DNA of 64,000 nt, from IMG/VR virus record IMGVR_UViG_3300044641_005853, positions 1-64,000 of that record. One strand, written 5' to 3'. This document shows, piece by piece, positions 27,909-33,808 of this stretch. The translations under genes were made by a program, and so were the position numbers. The notes below the pieces were generated by a model, which had not been told where the DNA came from, made no database searches, and was given only the letters and a program-made list of their open reading frames with translations. Each line of letters begins with the position of its first letter. The first letter of the stretch is position 1. This stretch comes from a virus.

Positions 27909-28037
27909 ATGGACACCTACTTCTTTGAGATCCAAGACGCCCCGGGTGAGATCTATGACATCGAGGATCTGCAGCAGGAGGATGACGATGAGGATCAATC
28001 CTTCAACCAAATGCTCAACAGCAACTACACCCTGTGA
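27909..28037 (+). CDS. Very acidic small protein, 42 aa
   Basis: MDTYFFEIQDAPGEIYDIED followed by QQEDDDEDQ. Acidic enough to suggest a DNA-mimic or inhibitor-like peptide, but there is no direct evidence. TGATG junction with the next gene. Confidence 0.6.
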   Translation: MDTYFFEIQDAPGEIYDIEDLQQEDDDEDQSFNQMLNSNYTL

Positions 28038-28183
28038 TGACACTCACGCACCTCAACTATCAGGAGATTGATACCCTCCTCGCTATTCTTGAGACTAGCG
28101 ACTGGCACTACCTGACAGAACTTACAGAGGCGGACATTCCGCTTCTGTATGACAAACTCACTGAAATGAGGGATGAGATCTGA
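28037..28183 (+). CDS. Hypothetical protein, 48 aa
   Basis: MTLTHLNYQEIDTLLAILET then TELTEADIPLLYDKLTEM: two amphipathic helices. TGATG junctions on both sides make a three-gene mini-operon (27909-28356). Confidence 0.6.
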   Translation: MTLTHLNYQEIDTLLAILETSDWHYLTELTEADIPLLYDKLTEMRDEI

Positions 28184-28356
28184 TGAACCGTTCTGAACTG
28201 CAAGATGCTCTCATTCAGCAGATGCTGGATGACATGGACCTCAAGACAATGACCCAACTCTGTTATGACTACCTGGATGAGGGTTATGCAAAGTATTCTG
28301 ATGAAGAATTGATCACCGAGTGTGAAGAATACTACCCCGAACTGCTAGAGGGGTGA
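28183..28356 (+). CDS. Hypothetical helical protein, 57 aa
   Basis: MNRSELQDALIQQMLDDMDL, acidic helical protein ending EEYYPELLEG. Last of the mini-operon. Unknown. Confidence 0.6.
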   Translation: MNRSELQDALIQQMLDDMDLKTMTQLCYDYLDEGYAKYSDEELITECEEYYPELLEG

Positions 28357-28365
28357 CGATCTGAC

Positions 28366-28411
28366 AACTGGCACACAGGGGGTTGACCCCACCCCCAACC
28401 CGTGCCATAAT
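28366..28411 (+). promoter_or_regulatory. Hairpin-promoter module with -35 in loop
   Basis: AACTGGCACA (28366-28375); stem GGGGG (28378-28382)/CCCCC (28392-28396); TTGACC (28383-28388) opens the loop; 17-nt spacer; -10 CATAAT (28406-28411). The untranslated leader (28412-28481) contains a second hairpin GCGGG/CCCGC. Confidence 0.75.
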
Positions 28412-28481
28412 TGATTCAACAAGCGGGGGTGAAGCATCCCGCTCAAAACACTTCACTCAACCCTTTACTTTTTTTAACATC

Positions 28482-28700
28482 ATGTTCAAGTTCCAATCCA
28501 GCGCCATCGAAAACATCTCCGATGTGCAAAACGGTCAAGTGACTGTTACTTTCAACGGTGGTCGTGACTATACCTACGGTGTGCAAGATGTGGAGCAATT
28601 CGTTGCTCAACTCTCCGAAGTGATCACTAAGAGCGAATCTGTGGGTCGCTTCATTAACACCGCAATCCGTAGCGAGCAACTGACTCAGGTTGCCGCCTGA
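28482..28700 (+). CDS. KTSC-domain-like protein, 72 aa
   Basis: MFKFQSSAIENISDVQNGQV then VTFNGGRDYTYGVQDVEQFV and KSESVGRFINTAIRSEQL. The Y-x-Y-x-x-V...F...S.S.G-R-F-x-N-x-x-I-R pattern is the KTSC domain, a small fold of unknown function named after lysyl-tRNA synthetase relatives and common in phages. A longer in-frame start upstream would include the promoter and is rejected. Confidence 0.7.
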   Translation: MFKFQSSAIENISDVQNGQVTVTFNGGRDYTYGVQDVEQFVAQLSEVITKSESVGRFINTAIRSEQLTQVAA

Positions 28701-28707
28701 GGCACAC

Positions 28708-28729
28708 GGGGGGCATCCTGCCCCCCTTT
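28708..28729 (+). terminator. Rho-independent terminator
   Basis: Perfect 8-bp stem GGGGGGCA (28708-28715)/TGCCCCCC (28719-28726), 3-nt loop, then TTTC. Preceded by a GGCACAC motif relic. Confidence 0.75.
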
Positions 28730-28786
28730 CTTGTGCCACTTGATCAACCTGCACACACCCCCACCCTAAGGGGTCTGCTGCTGCTG

Positions 28787-28792
28787 TATGAT
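28787..28792 (+). promoter_or_regulatory. Possible -10 box TATGAT
   Basis: TATGAT followed by TCGATCAACGCCAACC before ATG 28818. The -35 region is poor. Confidence 0.4.
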
Positions 28793-28817
28793 TCGATCAA
28801 CGCCAACCACCCCACCC

Positions 28818-29432
28818 ATGGCACACACCGATTCCATTCTCGCAACCTACTTCCAGAGCAGTGTTTATGATCGGCAAGTTGGGATGCAATGGTACAACAA
28901 CGCCTTTCAGGTTTGTGTTACTTTAGGCGAAAAGTACGGTGTCCATTCTGACATTGTGGCAGGCGTGATTGCTGCACTTTCTCCCAACAATAAGTGGGAA
29001 TCTAACATTATCGACGCTGAAATCATGCTGCGTGCATGGGCAGCAGAGATCGCATACAGCAGTGTTAAAGTTTCCACCTATTTCAACAATAAGGATAAAG
29101 CAGCAACAATCCTTGATTGTCAACTAACCCGCGAACAGATTGTAACTGTTTTGCGTGGCAATAAGACGGTGGCGTTCTTCCTTTGCATCGCGTCTAATGG
29201 TGACAGCGACACGCCCTGTATTGATGGTCATGCTTACAACGTGTGGAACGGAACTGTATCTACACTCAAGGAAGTTCCCTCTATGAGTGACAAAACCTAC
29301 CGCCACATTCAAGACGCTTACCGTGACGCTGCTAAGATTATCTCAGGCGTGACGGGTTCCTATCATTCAGCGGCACAAGTTCAGGCGGTGACTTGGGTAG
29401 CGTACCGCAGGATGCACAAAGGTCTGCTGTGA
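28818..29432 (+). CDS. Conserved phage protein (ALSPNNKWE/IDGHA family), 204 aa
   Basis: ATG 28818 after the -10 box. Helical protein with GVIAALSPNNKWESN at about residues 48-62, RGNKTVAFFLCI at 115-126 and CIDGHAYNVW at 134-143. I recall this combination from phage hypotheticals (DUF7178-type). The all-helical layout with a late conserved D-G-H resembles HhH-GPD DNA glycosylase folds, which is only a suggestion. Largest gene of the GC-rich island. Confidence 0.65.
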   Translation: MAHTDSILATYFQSSVYDRQVGMQWYNNAFQVCVTLGEKYGVHSDIVAGVIAALSPNNKWESNIIDAEIMLRAWAAEIAYSSVKVSTYFNNKDKAATILDCQLTREQIVTVLRGNKTVAFFLCIASNGDSDTPCIDGHAYNVWNGTVSTLKEVPSMSDKTYRHIQDAYRDAAKIISGVTGSYHSAAQVQAVTWVAYRRMHKGLL

Positions 29433-29454
29433 CGCTCTGAGAACCGCACACTGG

Positions 29455-29487
29455 GGGGCACCGTTGCCCCTCTCTGCCCTCTATACT
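29455..29487 (+). promoter_or_regulatory. Hairpin and class-D promoter
   Basis: Stem GGGGCA (29455-29460)/TGCCCC (29465-29470), then -10 TATACT (29482-29487) and leader GATCTCAGTTCGC to ATG 29511. TATACTGATCTCAGTTC recurs at 30044 and 30380. Confidence 0.6.
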
Positions 29488-29510
29488 GATCTCAGTTCGC
29501 AAGCAACCCG

Positions 29511-29684
29511 ATGACCTTCATCTCCTGGAGCGCCGCCCCCAAGGGCACTGGCATGGACCACGCGGAGTTCTTCACCAGCGAAGCACACGCCGTGGATGTT
29601 GCCTTTGACTGGAGCATCGAACTCGGTGGCGCTCCCGTGGTGATCTACTGCAACGAACAGGAATGGATGGAGATCACTGCCTGA
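29511..29684 (+). CDS. Hypothetical protein, 57 aa
   Basis: MTFISWSAAPKGTGMDHAEF, then AFDWSIELGGAPVVIYC: small alpha/beta protein with GC-rich host-like codons. Single-gene cassette with its own terminator. Confidence 0.65.
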   Translation: MTFISWSAAPKGTGMDHAEFFTSEAHAVDVAFDWSIELGGAPVVIYCNEQEWMEITA

Positions 29685-29695
29685 AGTGGCACACA

Positions 29696-29718
29696 GGGGG
29701 CAACCTGCCCCCTTTTTT
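29696..29718 (+). terminator. Rho-independent terminator
   Basis: Perfect 7-bp stem GGGGGCA (29696-29702)/TGCCCCC (29706-29712), loop ACC, then TTTTTT. 29719-29924 holds a second T-tract and TTGACA at 29763; no supported gene, although a 28-codon frame opens at 29818. Confidence 0.9.
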
Positions 29719-29924
29719 ATGGTGCCCCTTTTTTTATTTCAAGGCTGCCCCCGTGACGACTGTTGACATCAACAGGGCTACCCCGCCCCTCCTTCGCTTG
29801 TGACCGTATTATAGGCAATGGATGCCCCGCAAAACCCGCATCGTGTGCCACTTGCTGAACCGTCTAGAACTGCTGCCACCGCCTCTCAGCACCCTGTATG
29901 GTGACAATACGCCGCAACCTCACC

Positions 29925-30038
29925 ATGCGCTACATGATCGCCGCCGTGCTGCTGTGCCTGCTATGGGAACCGATCCGCCCCGTCCGCAGTGTGACAGCTC
30001 AGGCACTGTACACTGCAGGCGACATGATCGCCCGCTGA
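29925..30038 (+). CDS. Small membrane-anchored protein, 37 aa
   Basis: MRYMIAAVLLCLLWEPIRPV followed by a helical tail ending DMIAR. One transmembrane helix, then W-E-P-I-R-P-V, a phrase I associate with short cyanophage proteins. GACAAT at 29903 could be its -10. Short, so moderately sure. Confidence 0.55.
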   Translation: MRYMIAAVLLCLLWEPIRPVRSVTAQALYTAGDMIAR

Positions 30039-30043
30039 CCCCC

Positions 30044-30073
30044 TATACTGATCTCAGTTCACCACCTGAACCC
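30044..30073 (+). promoter_or_regulatory. Class-D promoter and leader
   Basis: -10 TATACT (30044-30049), leader GATCTCAGTTCACCACCTGA then ACCC before ATG 30074. GTTCA-CCACC-TGAAC can fold as a small leader hairpin. -35 weak. Confidence 0.6.
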
Positions 30074-30340
30074 ATGGCAACCGCAACCCGCACCCACCAG
30101 ACCAACCTGCTGGATGTCACCTACAACGGTTGGACTAATTACAAGACCTGGAATGTTGTTCTCTGGATTGAGAACGATGAGGGCATTCAAGACTACATTC
30201 AGGAGCATCACATCTGCTGCTATGAGGAGATGATCGAAGCACTCTATGAGTGTGGCAGCACTGAGACCCCCGATGGGGTGAAGTGGAACGATCCTGAGAT
30301 CAACCGTGCTGAGATCAACGGCGACGTGTTCGATTTCTAA
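30074..30340 (+). CDS. Conserved phage protein (NGWTNYKTWNV family), 88 aa
   Basis: Start ATG 30074 after the promoter; a much longer in-frame opening upstream overlaps other elements and is rejected. YNGWTNYKTWNVVLWIENDE is the hallmark of a DUF7249-like family of phage and plasmid proteins, usually followed by a helical part as here. Function unknown; often beside DNA-metabolism or antirestriction genes. Confidence 0.7.
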   Translation: MATATRTHQTNLLDVTYNGWTNYKTWNVVLWIENDEGIQDYIQEHHICCYEEMIEALYECGSTETPDGVKWNDPEINRAEINGDVFDF

Positions 30341-30385
30341 ACTGGCACACGGGGCGCCCAGCGCCCCTCCCCGACCCCCTATACT
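30340..30385 (+). promoter_or_regulatory. Hairpin and class-D promoter
   Basis: AACTGGCACA (30340-30349, overlapping the stop); stem GGGGCGC-CCA-GCGCCCC (30351-30367); -10 TATACT (30380-30385); leader GATCTCAGTTCACCACCTGA to ATG 30413. Confidence 0.65.
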
Positions 30386-30412
30386 GATCTCAGTTCACCA
30401 CCTGAACCGACC

Positions 30413-30589
30413 ATGACCCAACAGCAACTGCTCCAGAACGCCCGCAACGTGATCATCGGCATGACCGATGCCCAGCGCACCTGCCTGAAGACCGCCGCCA
30501 TCGCCAAGGGGCGCACCGCCCAGCAGGTGAGCAAGGCAGGCACCATGCGCCTGGCGCTCTGGGTGAGCAAGGGCACCAGCGCAATCTGA
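30413..30589 (+). CDS. Hypothetical basic helical protein, 58 aa
   Basis: MTQQQLLQNARNVIIGMTDA then QRTCLKTAAIAKGRTAQQVS: helix-turn-helix-like spacing (A-x(3)-G-R-T-A-Q-Q-V), basic, no acidic patch. Could bind DNA; not proven. Confidence 0.6.
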   Translation: MTQQQLLQNARNVIIGMTDAQRTCLKTAAIAKGRTAQQVSKAGTMRLALWVSKGTSAI

Positions 30590-30596
30590 CCCCTAC

Positions 30597-30631
30597 GGGG
30601 GGCGCTCCTGCCCCCCCTTCCATGCTACAAT
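30597..30631 (+). promoter_or_regulatory. Hairpin and promoter (TACAAT type)
   Basis: Stem GGGGGGC (30597-30603)/GCCCCCC (30610-30616), then -10 TACAAT (30626-30631) and leader TCTCTCAGTTC. Confidence 0.6.
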
Positions 30632-30655
30632 TCTCTCAGTTCAAACGACCCCACC

Positions 30656-30817
30656 ATGCGCTTCGAAGTCCGCTACCAGACCCCCTACGGTGAGCAGCAG
30701 TGGCGCTCCCAGTGGTTCAAAGACCTGGAGGAGGCAGAGCGTATGGTAGACTTCTACCGCTCCTGCGGATCGCCCTCCCACATCGCTCCCTCCTCCCTGG
30801 CACAACTGGAACGCTGA
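30656..30817 (+). CDS. Hypothetical protein, 53 aa
   Basis: MRFEVRYQTPYGEQQWRSQW then FKDLEEAERMVDFYRSCG: strand-turn-strand-helix, a common small phage fold. Unknown. Confidence 0.65.
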   Translation: MRFEVRYQTPYGEQQWRSQWFKDLEEAERMVDFYRSCGSPSHIAPSSLAQLER

Positions 30818-30874
30818 TCAACGGGAATGGGTGCGCCCTTAAAGACGCCCAGCAACTCTAATCCTGAAACCACG

Positions 30875-31024
30875 ATGACACGCGACCTTGCGCTTTCTCT
30901 CCTCCGCTCTGGCAACAACGGCGCACAAATCCTCCAAATTCTTGACTCTATTGTTCTGGGGGATAGTGTTGACGAATGTGATGAGTATGGTGCAGACCCT
31001 ACACTTGATGCCATCGACTTCTGA
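30875..31024 (+). CDS. Hypothetical protein, 49 aa
   Basis: ATG 30875 (MTRDLALSLLRSGNNGAQIL) after a leader CTAATCCTGAAACCACG; helical N-terminus and acidic C-terminus (VDECDEYGADPTLDAIDF). Base composition is slightly less GC-rich than its neighbours. Promoter unclear. Confidence 0.6.
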   Translation: MTRDLALSLLRSGNNGAQILQILDSIVLGDSVDECDEYGADPTLDAIDF

Positions 31025-31056
31025 TCAGACTGTGCCAACCCGCTAGGCGGCACAGC

Positions 31057-31099
31057 GGAGGGCACCGCCCCTCCCCTTTGCCCCCTGATCTGCTACAAT
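31057..31099 (+). promoter_or_regulatory. Hairpin and promoter (TACAAT type)
   Basis: Stem GGAGGG (31057-31062)/CCCTCC (31069-31074); -10 TACAAT (31094-31099); leader TCTCTCAGTTCACCACCTGA to ATG 31124. Confidence 0.6.
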
Positions 31100-31123
31100 T
31101 CTCTCAGTTCACCACCTGAACCG

Positions 31124-31366
31124 ATGACCGACCCCACCCCCCTGAAGACCATCCTCTGCCCCACCCGCTACCCGTTCGCTGTTGCCTACGTGAAGGACGG
31201 TAAGATCGCCAGCACCATCGCCTACGCTACCACCCTGGAGGACTGCTACTTCCAGGTGCAGGGATGGCGCAGCAGCATGGGCAGCGCCGACTACATCATG
31301 GCAGAGCAGAAGGAGATCGGTGAGGAGACCCCCGATCGGGTGAACACGTACTGGGTGGCGGTCTGA
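31124..31366 (+). CDS. Hypothetical protein, 80 aa
   Basis: PFAVAYVKDGKIASTIAYAT then LEDCYFQVQGWRSSMGSADY: alpha/beta. GC-rich. Single-gene cassette. Unknown. Confidence 0.65.
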   Translation: MTDPTPLKTILCPTRYPFAVAYVKDGKIASTIAYATTLEDCYFQVQGWRSSMGSADYIMAEQKEIGEETPDRVNTYWVAV

Positions 31367-31373
31367 TCCGCCA

Positions 31374-31403
31374 GGGGGGCACACCCGCCCCCCATGCTAC
31401 AAT
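31374..31403 (+). promoter_or_regulatory. Hairpin and promoter (TACAAT type)
   Basis: Perfect stem GGGGGGC (31374-31380)/GCCCCCC (31387-31393), then -10 TACAAT (31398-31403). ATG 31425 is 21 nt downstream. Confidence 0.65.
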
Positions 31404-31424
31404 TCTCTCAACCGCAACCGACCG

Positions 31425-31610
31425 ATGACCGTGACCCTGACCCCCATCTCCACCAAGGCGAAGAACCGCCTGGCAAACCAGATGGCAGGCGACCCCGTGG
31501 TTGTGGTTGAGCAGCGCGACGGCAACGACCTGTTCTGCGTGAGCAGCAACGGCACCTGGTGCGCCTGGGTGAACTGCCTCACCGATCCGAACTGGGCAGT
31601 TCGCTTCTGA
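31425..31610 (+). CDS. Hypothetical protein, 61 aa
   Basis: KAKNRLANQMAGDPVVVVEQ followed by FCVSSNGTWCAWVNCL: helix then beta hairpins with three cysteines. Unknown. Confidence 0.65.
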   Translation: MTVTLTPISTKAKNRLANQMAGDPVVVVEQRDGNDLFCVSSNGTWCAWVNCLTDPNWAVRF

Positions 31611-31621
31611 CCTGCTACAGT
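31593..31621 (+). promoter_or_regulatory. Promoter inside a gene end
   Basis: TGGGCA (31593-31598), 17-nt spacer, TACAGT (31616-31621); overlaps the last codons of the preceding gene. The leader ends in a run of 12 C (31638-31649) abutting ATG 31650. Confidence 0.5.
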
Positions 31622-31649
31622 ACCCAAGCAACCGACACCCCCCCCCCCC

Positions 31650-31829
31650 ATGGCGATCTTCTCCCAGTGCTCCGACCTGCAGACCCGCGAAACCATGTGG
31701 GTTGCCCGTAAGACTGACGATGCCCCTCAGGATCGCTTCGCTGGGCAGATCAACCCTGCCGAAGGGTACTGGTGGGCAGCACGTTACGCCGAACGCTACG
31801 CCGACAACGTGGTGCCCCTGGAGGGTTGA
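31650..31829 (+). CDS. Hypothetical protein, 59 aa
   Basis: MAIFSQCSDLQTRETMWVAR then INPAEGYWWAARYAERYADN. The start codon directly follows a 12-C tract. Unknown family. Confidence 0.6.
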   Translation: MAIFSQCSDLQTRETMWVARKTDDAPQDRFAGQINPAEGYWWAARYAERYADNVVPLEG

Positions 31830-31854
31830 CCTCCTGCCCCCGACCCTGTAGAAT
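31826..31854 (+). promoter_or_regulatory. Sigma70-type promoter overlapping a stop codon and small hairpin
   Basis: TTGACC (31826-31831) includes the stop TGA of the preceding gene; 17-nt spacer; TAGAAT (31849-31854). A 5-bp stem GGAGG/CCTCC brackets the -35. Class-E leader TCCAGAGCAAACCGCACCGC follows. Confidence 0.75.
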
Positions 31855-31879
31855 TCCAGAGCAAACCGCACCGCACCCG

Positions 31880-32104
31880 ATGACCACCGCCCTCCGCGAC
31901 TGCCTCAACGTGTACGCCCCTGGCACCACCTTCTCTGACATCCTGTGGGATTGCTCCCACCCCGCCAACGACACCATCGCTTGGCACATTGCCCTGGAGT
32001 CTGCAGAGATGCACTCCTGCCTCTACGACTTCCGCAAAGACTACGGGCACCTGCAGGGTGAGCGCATCGACTGCGGTGAGTTCCTCTCCTGGTTGGGGTA
32101 CTGA
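31880..32104 (+). CDS. Hypothetical protein, 74 aa
   Basis: MTTALRDCLNVYAPGTTFSD, then helical ALESAEMHSCLYDFRKDYG. Start fixed by the class-E leader. Unknown. Confidence 0.65.
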   Translation: MTTALRDCLNVYAPGTTFSDILWDCSHPANDTIAWHIALESAEMHSCLYDFRKDYGHLQGERIDCGEFLSWLGY

Positions 32105-32111
32105 TCCCTAC

Positions 32112-32149
32112 GGGGCACCTTGACGGGTGCCCCACCCACCCTGTAGAAT
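32112..32149 (+). promoter_or_regulatory. Hairpin-promoter module: the loop is exactly the -35
   Basis: Perfect 8-bp stem GGGGCACC (32112-32119)/GGTGCCCC (32126-32133) whose six-base loop TTGACG (32120-32125) is the -35 hexamer; 18-nt spacer; -10 TAGAAT (32144-32149). Class-E leader to ATG 32175. Confidence 0.85.
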
Positions 32150-32174
32150 TCCAGAGCAAACCGCAACGCACCCG

Positions 32175-32477
32175 ATGCCTGCCACCATCGCCACCGCCTT
32201 CACCCCCGACCAGATGCTCTACCTGGGGCACTCCGTGTTCAGCAGCGCCATGCGCTCCTGGGCACTGGTGATGAACAACGACAACGATGCCGAACTGCTG
32301 GTCCTGTTCAACAGCAGCGACACCGTGTACCGCTACGCCTTCCGCGCCTGGGAGGATGCCCGCAACTGGGATGAGATACGCAAGCAGGGTGAGGAGGAGG
32401 ATGCCGACCGCATCTCCTGGGGGCGCTGCTTCCACCGCTTCCTGAGCGAAGGGGCGATCCTGCCCATCGCCGCCTGA
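32175..32477 (+). CDS. Hypothetical protein, 100 aa
   Basis: ATIATAFTPDQMLYLGHSVF, then beta-rich WALVMNNDNDAELLVLFN and a helical W-rich end. GC-rich codons. Unknown. Confidence 0.65.
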   Translation: MPATIATAFTPDQMLYLGHSVFSSAMRSWALVMNNDNDAELLVLFNSSDTVYRYAFRAWEDARNWDEIRKQGEEEDADRISWGRCFHRFLSEGAILPIAA

Positions 32478-32484
32478 ACCCTGC

Positions 32485-32522
32485 GGGGCACCTTGACGGG
32501 TGCCCCATCCACCCTGTAGAAT
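32485..32522 (+). promoter_or_regulatory. Hairpin-promoter module: the loop is exactly the -35 (second copy)
   Basis: Stem GGGGCACC (32485-32492)/GGTGCCCC (32499-32506), loop TTGACG (32493-32498), 18-nt spacer, TAGAAT (32517-32522). Essentially a copy of 32112-32149. Confidence 0.85.
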
Positions 32523-32547
32523 TCCAGAGCACACCGCACCGCACCCG

Positions 32548-32808
32548 ATGCTCACCTCCATCATCCGCACCGCGATCCGCACCCGCCTGATCAACGACGG
32601 CCCGATGACCTGCAGCGACCTGGTTCGCGCCATGGGCATGGACCCCCGCCGCCATAAGGGCACCATTCACGCCCTCATGGTTGACATGGAGAAGGCAGGC
32701 ACCCTGGATGCCACCCGCAGCGACAGCGGCAAGCGCGACCTCTGGTTCATCGTGCCCACCGCGATCCGCAAGCGTGATCGCCTTGCCGCCGCCATGGCAG
32801 GAGTCTGA
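32548..32808 (+). CDS. Winged-helix-like DNA-binding protein, 86 aa
   Basis: GPMTCSDLVRAMGMDPRRHK, then HALMVDMEKAGTLDATRSDS and KRDLWFIV: helix, helix, recognition helix and wing, the typical winged helix order for residues about 15-75. The C-terminal tail is basic. Likely a small transcription regulator; its target is unknown. Alone behind its own promoter. Confidence 0.6.
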   Translation: MLTSIIRTAIRTRLINDGPMTCSDLVRAMGMDPRRHKGTIHALMVDMEKAGTLDATRSDSGKRDLWFIVPTAIRKRDRLAAAMAGV

Positions 32809-32817
32809 TTCGTTCGT

Positions 32818-32855
32818 GGGGGTGGGTTGACTCCTGTCCCCCTACCGTCTACAAT
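32818..32855 (+). promoter_or_regulatory. Hairpin-promoter module with -35 in loop
   Basis: Stem GGGGG (32818-32822)/CCCCC (32838-32842); TTGACT (32827-32832) in the loop; 17-nt spacer; TACAAT (32850-32855); leader ACGAGAGCACACCGCAACCG-type class E to ATG 32881. Confidence 0.75.
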
Positions 32856-32880
32856 ACGAGAGCACACCGCAACCGACCTG

Positions 32881-33177
32881 ATGGATTTCACCGTTACCCG
32901 CCTCCGTCGCCGTGGTCCCCGCAAGGGCGAGACTCTGACCCGCAACGCCCAGCACGGTGCTGGCGCCGCCGTGGGTTCTGTTCGTGATTCTGACCTGCCC
33001 GCTGGTGGCGCCTCTCATGCCGTTGGCGCTGGCAAGGGCGTGACCATCACCCGCGTCGTGGGACTGGGCAGGCAGTGGGTTGGCGATAAAGACGCCAACG
33101 CCTCCCGCTTCGCCGCCCAGGCGAAGGCAGACCGAATCGCTGCTGCCCGTGACCGCCTGGCAGAGCGGCAGGGGTGA
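32881..33177 (+). CDS. Hypothetical basic protein, 98 aa
   Basis: Arginine/glycine/alanine-rich and basic (MDFTVTRLRRRGPRKGETLT; AQAKADRIAAARDRLAERQG). Probably nucleic-acid binding with a C-terminal helix. Last gene of the GC-rich island. Confidence 0.6.
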   Translation: MDFTVTRLRRRGPRKGETLTRNAQHGAGAAVGSVRDSDLPAGGASHAVGAGKGVTITRVVGLGRQWVGDKDANASRFAAQAKADRIAAARDRLAERQG

Positions 33178-33185
33178 CAGTTCGT

Positions 33186-33204
33186 GGGGCGGCACACCCG
33201 CCCC
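33186..33204 (+). terminator. GC hairpin at the end of the GC-rich island
   Basis: GGGGCGG (33186-33192) pairs with CCGCCCC (33198-33204), loop CACAC, no strong T-tract. The following 33205-33422 has three CGTTAT repeats (33232-33251) with the palindrome CGTTATAACG, a possible -10 TATAAT at 33319, and no gene. Base composition drops sharply here. Confidence 0.55.
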
Positions 33205-33422
33205 TCATTCGTTCGTGACAGGGGCAGTTGTCGTTATAACGTTATCGTTATGGCGGCGGGCCGTGTTTTAAAAATCGATGGGTCCCACCAGTCTACAAAG
33301 TGTTACGAAAGGCATCGATATAATAGACGAAAACAAAAAAAATTCCCAGGTAAAAAAATTGCAGAAAACCTTTAATAAAAAATTATAAATCATATATAAT
33401 TTCAAAAGAAATATCTATAAGA

Positions 33423-33599
33423 ATGAAAAAAAATTTCGGAGAGGAAAAACGCCCCATACAGATTGATCCAATTAGTGGTGAGTATTACATTACTATTCCA
33501 GAATGGATTATGAATGACTTGTCTTGGTACGAAGATACAGAGATTAATTTTTTAGTAGAAAACAAAGACATTATTCTTTCAGAGTCCACAGGTCTTTGA
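33423..33599 (+). CDS. AbrB/MazE-like small protein, 58 aa
   Basis: Residues 10-55 read PIQIDPISGEYYITIPEWIM then DLSWYEDTEINFLVENKDII, the swapped-hairpin AbrB pattern (strand, I-P, helix, L-x-W-x-x-x-x-x-I-x-F). Usually dimeric DNA-binding or antitoxin-like. No toxin follows. First gene of the AT-rich right part. Confidence 0.6.
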   Translation: MKKNFGEEKRPIQIDPISGEYYITIPEWIMNDLSWYEDTEINFLVENKDIILSESTGL

Positions 33600-33603
33600 C
33601 ATT

Positions 33604-33771
33604 ATGAAAGTTTATAGCATATACGCCAAAGAGAAATGCTTATATCATCTTATAAGTGAACAAGAGTTTGAAATTACATGGAAAACACTCAAAAATATGG
33701 TCGGTTTAATGAAGACCGACTACAGTGTTGAGGACCTTTCATATGAAGAGGCGTTCATTGACATTGTATAG
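33604..33771 (+). CDS. Conserved cyanophage hypothetical, 55 aa
   Basis: MKVYSIYAKEKCLYHLISEQ then TLKNMVGLMKTDYSVEDLSY, a small protein I recall from many T4-like cyanophages. Helical after a first strand. Function unknown. Confidence 0.7.
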   Translation: MKVYSIYAKEKCLYHLISEQEFEITWKTLKNMVGLMKTDYSVEDLSYEEAFIDIV

Positions 33772-33808
33772 ATAATATTGTATGATATGATTGTAACTAC
33801 TTTCAATT

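Noticed and set aside
29822-30073. Long N-terminal extension of the gene ending at 30340
   Set aside because: It reads through a terminator-free leader, another small gene and the class-D promoter; the recognisable NGWTNYKTW domain begins right after ATG 30074.
31296-32670. Long open frames on the minus strand in the GC-rich island (up to about 250 codons)
   Set aside because: High GC removes stop codons from the opposite strand. The frames lack promoters, cross several plus-strand cassettes with clear promoters, and have arginine/glycine-biased shadow composition.
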